Positions 6,858 to 10,834 of a stretch of DNA of 10,834 nucleotides are shown here, piece by piece (position 1 is the first letter of the stretch; every line of letters starts with the position of its first letter). The position numbers and the translations under genes were made by a program. Below the pieces are notes generated by a model. That model made no database searches. It was not told the origin of the DNA and saw only the letters and a list, made by a program, of their open reading frames with translations. Source of the stretch: an uncultured Acetobacteraceae bacterium (GTDB taxonomy: Bacteria > Pseudomonadota > Alphaproteobacteria > Acetobacterales > Acetobacteraceae); NCBI GenBank assembly GCA_937930165.1, contig CALGVL010000160.1, forward strand, positions 1 through 10,834, read 5' to 3'.

Positions 6858-6880
6858 CCTGCATGATAATTGCATGCAGG
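6858..6880 (+). promoter_or_regulatory. Inverted repeat enclosing the methyltransferase start codon
   Basis: CCTGCATG (6858-6865) and CATGCAGG (6873-6880) are perfect inverted copies separated by seven bases. The right arm contains the ATG at 6874. If transcribed, the start codon would sit inside an eight-pair stem. No Shine-Dalgarno is present upstream. It could be an operator, a translational lid, or an accident. Confidence 0.4.
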
Positions 6881-8256
6881 CAAGGCGCATATCCCTGGAC
6901 ACCCTCAACGAGCGTATCGCAGCCTTGGGGGAGGGCGTGCCGGACGGCGCGACCTATCAGGAATTCAGCGGGCTGGTGCTCGACCATCCGGCGGTCGGGC
7001 GGCTCTCCGCCCTCGACCCCTTCTCCCCGGAATACCGGGCGCTGGCGATGGAGCTCTATCGCGCCCTCAGCGGCCGGCAGGAGGGCTATGAACCGGCGCG
7101 AGACGAGCAGTCGCATCTCGCGCTGCCGGACAATATCTGGACCGGGCTGACGCCCTGGAGCTTCCGCCACCCTGCGCTGATTGCGGAATTCCTTGCGAGC
7201 TGGGCGCGCATCTTCCGCCTGCTCGACCTGCCGCCCGGCGGGACTGCGCGCGTGCTGGAATATGGCTGCGGCACCGGCCAGCTTCTCCTGATGCTGGCGC
7301 GGGCGGGGCTGGAGGCGCATGGCGTCGATATCGACTCTGCCTCCCTGGATGCGGCGCGGCGGCAGGCGGAGGCGCTCGGCCTCGAATTGCGGCTCGAACA
7401 GGCAGCTTTCGGCGAGGGGTTCGGCGAGGAGCGCTTCGACCGGATCATCTTCTTCGAGGCCTTCCACCACGCCTGGGAGTTCCCCGCCCTGCTCGGGCGG
7501 CTGCGGGACCGGCTGGCGCCGGAGGGGCGGATCATCCTCTGCGGGGAGCCGGTGGTGCCGGGGCCGACCGATGCCGTCCCCTTCCCCTGGGGGCCGCGGC
7601 TGGATGCGCTCTCCATCTTCTGCATGCGGCGCTGGGGCTGGATGGAACTCGGCTTCCGGCACGACTTCCTGGTGGAAGCCTGCCGCCGGGCAGGCTGGCG
7701 TGTCACTTTCCATCCCGATGCGGAATGTGGCCGGGCCGCCGCCTATGTGCTGCAATCTGCCCTGGACGGCGTGATCCGAATGGGAGAGCCCCAGGAACTG
7801 GGCCGCTACGCTGCCGGCTGGAGCGCGCCGGAGGGAACGCATCGCTGGACGCTCGGCGGGACGGCGATCTTCCCTTTGCCGGGCCAGCCTGGGGAGGCGC
7901 TGGAGGTAACGCTGCGCATGATGAATCCCCTGCCGGTCCGCAAGCAGGTGCGGATCACGGCGGGCGAGAAGGCCTGGACCCTGACCATGGAGCCAGGAGA
8001 ACTGGGCCGGGACATCGCCCTGGCCACCGAGGGTGCTGCGGAGATCGGGATCCAGGCCGAGGGGCATCGGCCGGCCGGGCTGATTCCGGGCTCGGCCGAT
8101 CAGCGCCTGCTCGGCATTGCCGTGGTCAGCATCCAATGTCGGACGCGAATCGGCAGGAGCGGCATGGAGCCGGCTGGCTCGGCCGCTCTCCGATCCGGCT
8201 CCGCCGAGGAAGGTGGCCGGAGGCTGCGTCGCGAGTCCTGCGGCGGCTGCGCCTGA
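6874..8256 (+). CDS. SAM-dependent methyltransferase with polysaccharide-enzyme-like C-terminal domain
   Basis: A 460-residue protein counted from ATG 6874; the frame is open further upstream, but that part overlaps the divergent gene and looks spurious. Residues 1-120 form a helical N-terminal part. A class I methyltransferase fold follows: motif I VLEYGCGTGQ (127-136), acidic motif HGVDID (149-154), and FDRIIFFEAFHHAWE (188-202), so SAM binding is very likely. Residues about 310-422 look like a separate beta-rich domain opening with GWSAPEGTHRWTLGG and ending with DQRLLGIAVVSI, a pattern I recall from C-terminal domains of surface-polysaccharide glycosyltransferases. The final 38 residues are Arg/Gly/Ser-rich and resemble no domain. 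The substrate is unknown; a sugar or glycan methylation is inference from this domain and the LPS gene neighbours. The stop is 16 bp from the stop of an opposing small gene. Confidence 0.85.
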   Translation: MQARRISLDTLNERIAALGEGVPDGATYQEFSGLVLDHPAVGRLSALDPFSPEYRALAMELYRALSGRQEGYEPARDEQSHLALPDNIWTGLTPWSFRHPALIAEFLASWARIFRLLDLPPGGTARVLEYGCGTGQLLLMLARAGLEAHGVDIDSASLDAARRQAEALGLELRLEQAAFGEGFGEERFDRIIFFEAFHHAWEFPALLGRLRDRLAPEGRIILCGEPVVPGPTDAVPFPWGPRLDALSIFCMRRWGWMELGFRHDFLVEACRRAGWRVTFHPDAECGRAAAYVLQSALDGVIRMGEPQELGRYAAGWSAPEGTHRWTLGGTAIFPLPGQPGEALEVTLRMMNPLPVRKQVRITAGEKAWTLTMEPGELGRDIALATEGAAEIGIQAEGHRPAGLIPGSADQRLLGIAVVSIQCRTRIGRSGMEPAGSAALRSGSAEEGGRRLRRESCGGCA

Positions 8257-8276
8257 GGTAGCGTCCTCCGCCTCAG
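8253..8276. terminator. Small inverted repeat joining two convergent stop codons
   Basis: CTGAGG (8253-8258) and CCTCAG (8271-8276) pair around 12 bases. The left arm holds the TGA of the methyltransferase gene and the right arm the TGA of the opposing 60-residue gene. Six pairs and no T-run make it weak; a bidirectional terminator is possible. Confidence 0.25.
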
Positions 8277-8455
8277 CCCTGGCGGCGCATGGCCAGGATG
8301 GCGGCGGCGATGCCGCTGACCATGGCCGTGGCGCCCAGGGCTGGGGCGGCCAGCAGCGCCGGGGTAGCCAGGGCGGCGGCCGAGCCAAGGGCAAGCCCGA
8401 CCGCGATCAGTCCGCCAGTGGCGGCGAGGACGGCCAGGAAGCACAGGGCAAGCAT
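8273..8455 (-). CDS. Small two-helix membrane protein, function unknown
   Basis: A 60-residue, almost wholly hydrophobic protein. Two membrane segments are predicted by eye: about residues 3-27 (starting ALCFLAVLAATGG) and about 30-54, separated by a Thr-Pro; the C-terminus ends in the basic MRRQG, which suggests a cytosolic tail by the positive-inside rule. The start ATG at 8455 has GGAG seven bases upstream, strong evidence for real translation. A five-pair hairpin (GGCAG/CTGCC, 8485-8497) lies in the leader. It is flanked by a convergent methyltransferase gene and, upstream, the hairpin that ends the Tim44-domain gene, so it is probably transcribed alone. I do not recognise the family. Confidence 0.7.
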   Translation of the reverse strand: MLALCFLAVLAATGGLIAVGLALGSAAALATPALLAAPALGATAMVSGIAAAILAMRRQG

Positions 8456-8540
8456 TCAGGATCTCCGATTGGTGCCATAACCGAGGCAGTGTCTGCCATC
8501 ATTATGCCATGATTTGGCCCCGTGGCGCCACAATTGCGAG

Positions 8541-8574
8541 GCCGCCGTCCTCACCTCCCGGTGAGGACGGCGGC
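8541..8574 (-). terminator. Perfect 15-bp hairpin, terminator of the Tim44-domain gene
   Basis: GCCGCCGTCCTCACC (8541-8555) is followed by a TCCC loop and its exact complement (8560-8574). It starts 33 bases after the stop of the Tim44-domain gene as read on the minus strand and precedes the small membrane-protein gene. No T-run follows, but the stem is perfect and GC-rich, so intrinsic or hairpin-assisted termination is likely. Confidence 0.7.
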
Positions 8575-8607
8575 AGGAAATCCCGGCTTGGTAGCGTATG
8601 ATGCGGC

Positions 8608-9585
8608 TCAGCCGGTCTGCTGGATGGCGGAGAGCAGCCAGGAGCCGCCCTGGCTCCGGGTGAAAGTCCAGAGTTCGGTCGCCAGGGTGCGGAGTTCCGG
8701 ATCGCCCTCCACCACCCGGCCATCGGCCAGGCGGCGGGTCACGTCCACCATCGAGAAGCGCATGGCGACGGTGGCGTAGTCCCGGTTGCCTTCCCGCCAG
8801 GCCTCGGCCAGGTCGCCCTGTTCCAGGACCACGTCGCGCGTCTCGTTGCGCAGCCCGCGGCTGGAGAGGTCGGCCAGGTCATCTGCGAAGTACTGGACCA
8901 TCTCCGGCGTCGCCAGCCTTTGCAGGGCGGAGAGGTCCTGCCGCGACCAGGCGGCGTTCACCTCCTTCAGCATGCGCTCGAAGGTGTCGAAATCCTCCTT
9001 CTGCAGCGTCAGCGGCGCGGTGCCGGGGCCGGTCCCGCCGCCCAGGCCCATTCCATGCGGGCCGGGGGCGGCGCCGCCTGCCATACGCGCCATCCGGTTC
9101 GGCATGCCGGCCGGGGCGGGCTGCGGCGCCCGGTTGCGGAAGAAATTCAGGGCCAGCCGGACCAGCAGGACGATCAGCGCGATCTGCAGCAACAGGCCGA
9201 GGAAGCCGGCGAAGCCCAAGCCACCCATCCCGCCGAGGAAACCATGGCCGAAGAGCAGCCCGCCGAGCCCGACGCCGATCAGCCCGCCCAGCAGGCCGGC
9301 CATGAAGGGAGAGCGGGAGAAGAAGCCGCCGGCCGGGGCAGGCTGGCCCATGGGCCGCTGCGCCTGCTGCCCGTAGGGCGCGGCGGGGCGGCCGGGCTCG
9401 GTCATGCTCCGCTCCATCGGCCGCGCCGCATTGGGTGCGGTGCGCGTGCTGGGCGGGGCGACATAGGTGCGGGAGCCGCGGCTGCCGAAGGAGCCGCCGC
9501 CGCCCGGCCGGGCATCGGCCAGGGCTGGGGCTAGCGCCAGGGCGGCGGCTGCGACGGCCGCCAGAAGGAAAGCAGGGCGACGCAT
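8608..9585 (-). CDS. Exported Tim44-domain protein
   Basis: A 325-residue protein whose last 130 residues (about 194-325, from LQKEDFDTFERMLKEV to WLLSAIQQTG) match the Tim44-like domain known from the mitochondrial import motor and the bacterial TimA family. The N-terminus is a signal peptide (MRRPAFLLAAV..., predicted cut after about residue 25, ALADA). A Gly/Pro/Arg-rich linker follows (GGGGSFGSRGSRTY), then a Gly-rich hydrophobic region (93-127) and a membrane helix (128-148, LLLQIALIVLLVRLAL). This layout is standard for bacterial exported Tim44 proteins of unknown role. The start ATG at 9585 is chosen for the signal peptide; GGAG lies 11 bases upstream. The frame extends to 9657 but without signal-like sequence. 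It stands alone, with a terminator behind it and a 245-bp gap before it. Confidence 0.9.
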   Translation of the reverse strand: MRRPAFLLAAVAAAALALAPALADARPGGGGSFGSRGSRTYVAPPSTRTAPNAARPMERSMTEPGRPAAPYGQQAQRPMGQPAPAGGFFSRSPFMAGLLGGLIGVGLGGLLFGHGFLGGMGGLGFAGFLGLLLQIALIVLLVRLALNFFRNRAPQPAPAGMPNRMARMAGGAAPGPHGMGLGGGTGPGTAPLTLQKEDFDTFERMLKEVNAAWSRQDLSALQRLATPEMVQYFADDLADLSSRGLRNETRDVVLEQGDLAEAWREGNRDYATVAMRFSMVDVTRRLADGRVVEGDPELRTLATELWTFTRSQGGSWLLSAIQQTG

Positions 9586-9830
9586 GTATCGATTGTCTCC
9601 GGCACCAGTCTCGTTGCTGCGAATATAGGAAGATCCAGGGGCGATTGCGACCGGCAACCGAAACGCCGCAGCCCCATGCCGGGATCGGCGGAGCGGCGCG
9701 CCGGGACATCCACTGCCGCTGGCCGTTGCGGAAGTGCGGACCGGAGTGACCGCCCGCCCATGACCAGCCGCGACACCCTTGCCGTCCGCCCGACAGACAA
9801 GGCCGGCCCCGCCGGGGTCCGCGCCTGGGG
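9586..9830 (-). promoter_or_regulatory. Intergenic region with possible -10 box for the Tim44-domain gene
   Basis: This 245-bp gap holds no credible gene. On the minus strand TATATT (9627-9622) lies about 37 bases before the ATG at 9585 and could be a -10 element; no matching -35 was found at 16-18 bp. At the right end, after the stop of the 135-residue gene, a short imperfect stem (GGACCCC/GGGGCC, about 9803-9818) followed by TTGTCTGT might be a weak terminator for that gene. Confidence 0.3.
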
Positions 9831-10238
9831 TCAGGCCCGGCGCAGCGCCGCCAGCGTGTTCTGCTTGTCCAGAGGGCTGAGGGGAACCATCGTCTCCCAG
9901 ACGCCGCGCGCCCAGATACGGGCGGCGCCGGCCAGGCGGGCGAGGTCGTCATCCTCGATTCCGCCAATGAATTCCTCGATGCGTTCCCTCTCGTCGTCCC
10001 AGCCGGAGGCGATGTCCGTCACAACCACCATGGCCCGCATGGCGTCCGGGCCAAGCTCGCCGCGTGGGAAGACCCCCATATCCACCAGTTCCGGGATCTG
10101 CCGGGAGGCGATGATCGCCAGCCTTGCCATGTCGCGCAAAGACGTCTCGCCGGCGCAGCCGGTGGCGAGTTCCGCCAGGGCGGTGATGGCCTCGCGTGTC
10201 ATCTGCTCGCGTGGCTTGCGCCATTCCCCGATGGCCAT
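9831..10238 (-). CDS. Conserved-looking hypothetical protein beside pmbA
   Basis: A 135-residue soluble protein that I do not recognise. It has no signal peptide or membrane segment and looks mostly alpha-helical, with an acidic middle (DDERERIEEFIGGIEDDDLARL, split by a GG) and a basic C-terminus (ALRRA). A single Cys occurs at 28. The start ATG at 10238 has an excellent Shine-Dalgarno, GGAGGAGG, five bases upstream, so it is surely translated. It follows pmbA by 60 bp on the same strand and probably shares its transcript. No function can be inferred beyond that link. Confidence 0.8.
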   Translation of the reverse strand: MAIGEWRKPREQMTREAITALAELATGCAGETSLRDMARLAIIASRQIPELVDMGVFPRGELGPDAMRAMVVVTDIASGWDDERERIEEFIGGIEDDDLARLAGAARIWARGVWETMVPLSPLDKQNTLAALRRA

Positions 10239-10298
10239 CGGATCCTCCTCCCGCCCGGCGAGGTATGAAGTGGCGGGAGCGGGGGCGGGTTCCCGGGG

Positions 10299-10834
10299 TC
10301 AGGCCCCCGCCATGGTCAGCCCCTCCACCCGGATGGTCGGCGCATCCGTGCCGCGGCGGAATTGCAGGTCATTCGCCGGGGTCAGATGGAGGAACATCTC
10401 CTTCAGGTTGCCGGCGACGGTGATCTCGCTCACCGGCTCCGCCAGGGCGCCGTTGCGGATCATGAAGCCGGCGGCGCCACGGCTGTAGTCGCCGGTCACG
10501 CCGTTCACCCCCATGCCGATCATCTCGGTGACGTAGAGCCCTTCCCGGATATCGGCCATCAGCTCCGCCGGGGTCCGGGTGCCAGGGGCGAGCCAGAGAT
10601 TGGTCGGCGCCGGGCCGGGCGGGCCGGAGGTGCCGCGGCTGGCATGGCCGGTGCTGGCCATGCCGAGCTGCCGGGCGCTGCGCCAGTCGAGGATCCAGGT
10701 GGTCAGCACCCCGTCCTCCACGATGGCGCGCCGCTCGCCCTTCATCCCTTCGCCGTCGAAGGGGCGGGAGCGGAGGCCGCGCCGCCGTGTCGGATCGTCC
10801 AGCACGGTGATGCCCGGCGCCATCACCCGCTGGC
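10299..10834 (-). CDS. pmbA: PmbA/TldE metalloprotease-complex subunit, 5' end outside window
   Basis: The frame runs off the right edge; about 178 C-terminal residues are present, so roughly 60 percent of the protein is missing. The visible part is the C-terminal domain of the PmbA/TldD family: SRPFDGEG, LDWRSARQLG, STGHASRG, PTNLWLAPG, EMIGMGVNGVTGDYSRGAAGFMIRNG and NDLQFRRGTDAPTIRVEGLTMAG. The GVNxVTGDYSxGAxGxxI block, with AEPVxEITVAGNLKEM after it, is characteristic of PmbA (TldE) rather than TldD. In E. coli TldD and TldE form the protease that matures microcin B17 and degrades CcdA; TldD, not TldE, carries the zinc site. A GTG at 10826 is in frame but internal. The gene leads into the 135-residue gene 60 bp downstream. 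Confidence 0.95.
   Translation of the reverse strand, partial: QRVMAPGITVLDDPTRRRGLRSRPFDGEGMKGERRAIVEDGVLTTWILDWRSARQLGMASTGHASRGTSGPPGPAPTNLWLAPGTRTPAELMADIREGLYVTEMIGMGVNGVTGDYSRGAAGFMIRNGALAEPVSEITVAGNLKEMFLHLTPANDLQFRRGTDAPTIRVEGLTMAGA

Noticed and set aside
6583..8394. A 603-codon open frame on the minus strand opposite the methyltransferase gene
   Set aside because: It lies antisense to a gene with clear methyltransferase motifs and crosses into the DUF374-type gene; its protein is low-complexity Arg/Pro/Gln-rich, as expected for GC-rich antisense frames.
8501..8506. CATAAT as a -10 box for the 60-residue gene
   Set aside because: Resembles a -10 element but no -35 sequence is found at 16-18 bp; the nearest TTG hexamer is 21 bp away.
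9676..10488. A 270-codon plus-strand frame across the right-hand genes
   Set aside because: Antisense to pmbA and the 135-residue gene, with Ser/Arg-rich translation and no domain.

Overview
The window is very GC-rich DNA from a Gram-negative bacterium. Densely packed genes, a complete late lipid A/Kdo assembly block, and the mix of families (TadE/TadG-like proteins, exported Tim44-domain protein, PmbA) fit an alphaproteobacterium. My best guess is Rhodospirillales, perhaps Acetobacteraceae; that placement is inference from codon and family style, not from a marker gene.

Layout, left to right. (1) Bases 1-705, plus strand: 3' part of an M23-family cell-wall metallopeptidase gene that enters from the left edge. 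(2) Bases 763-2602, minus strand: a two-gene unit encoding a TadG-like membrane-anchored protein with a predicted repeat-built exported domain, followed by a small TadE-like pseudopilin. This stretch is visibly less GC-rich than its surroundings, and no other Tad secretion gene is present in the window. (3) Bases 2603-2748: an intergenic stretch crowded with short dyads, holding the end of the lipid A operon and presumably the promoter of the Tad pair. (4) Bases 2749-6764, minus strand: a four-gene envelope operon transcribed in the order DUF374-type acyltransferase, waaA (Kdo transferase), lpxK (lipid A 4'-kinase), lpxL/htrB-type acyltransferase, with stop/start overlap or close spacing. Together these act at the inner face of the cytoplasmic membrane to finish Kdo-lipid A.

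(5) Bases 6765-6873: a divergent promoter region with a 9-bp direct repeat and an inverted repeat that covers the next start codon. (6) Bases 6874-8256, plus strand: a SAM-dependent methyltransferase with a C-terminal domain resembling one I associate with surface-polysaccharide enzymes. (7) Bases 8273-8455, minus: a 60-residue, two-helix membrane protein with a good ribosome binding site. (8) A 15-bp perfect hairpin at 8541-8574. (9) Bases 8608-9585, minus: an exported Tim44-domain protein. (10) Bases 9831-10238, minus: an uncharacterised 135-residue protein. (11) Bases 10299-10834, minus: the C-terminal part of PmbA/TldE, running off the right edge.

Most of the window is ordinary envelope-biogenesis housekeeping. 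The parts most worth a second look are the orphan TadG/TadE-like pair with its periodic Ser-rich repeat, the methyltransferase's C-terminal domain with an odd tail, and several undescribed dyads at gene borders. I see no RNA genes, CRISPR arrays, insertion sequences or transposases, and no gene-free gap longer than about 245 bases.
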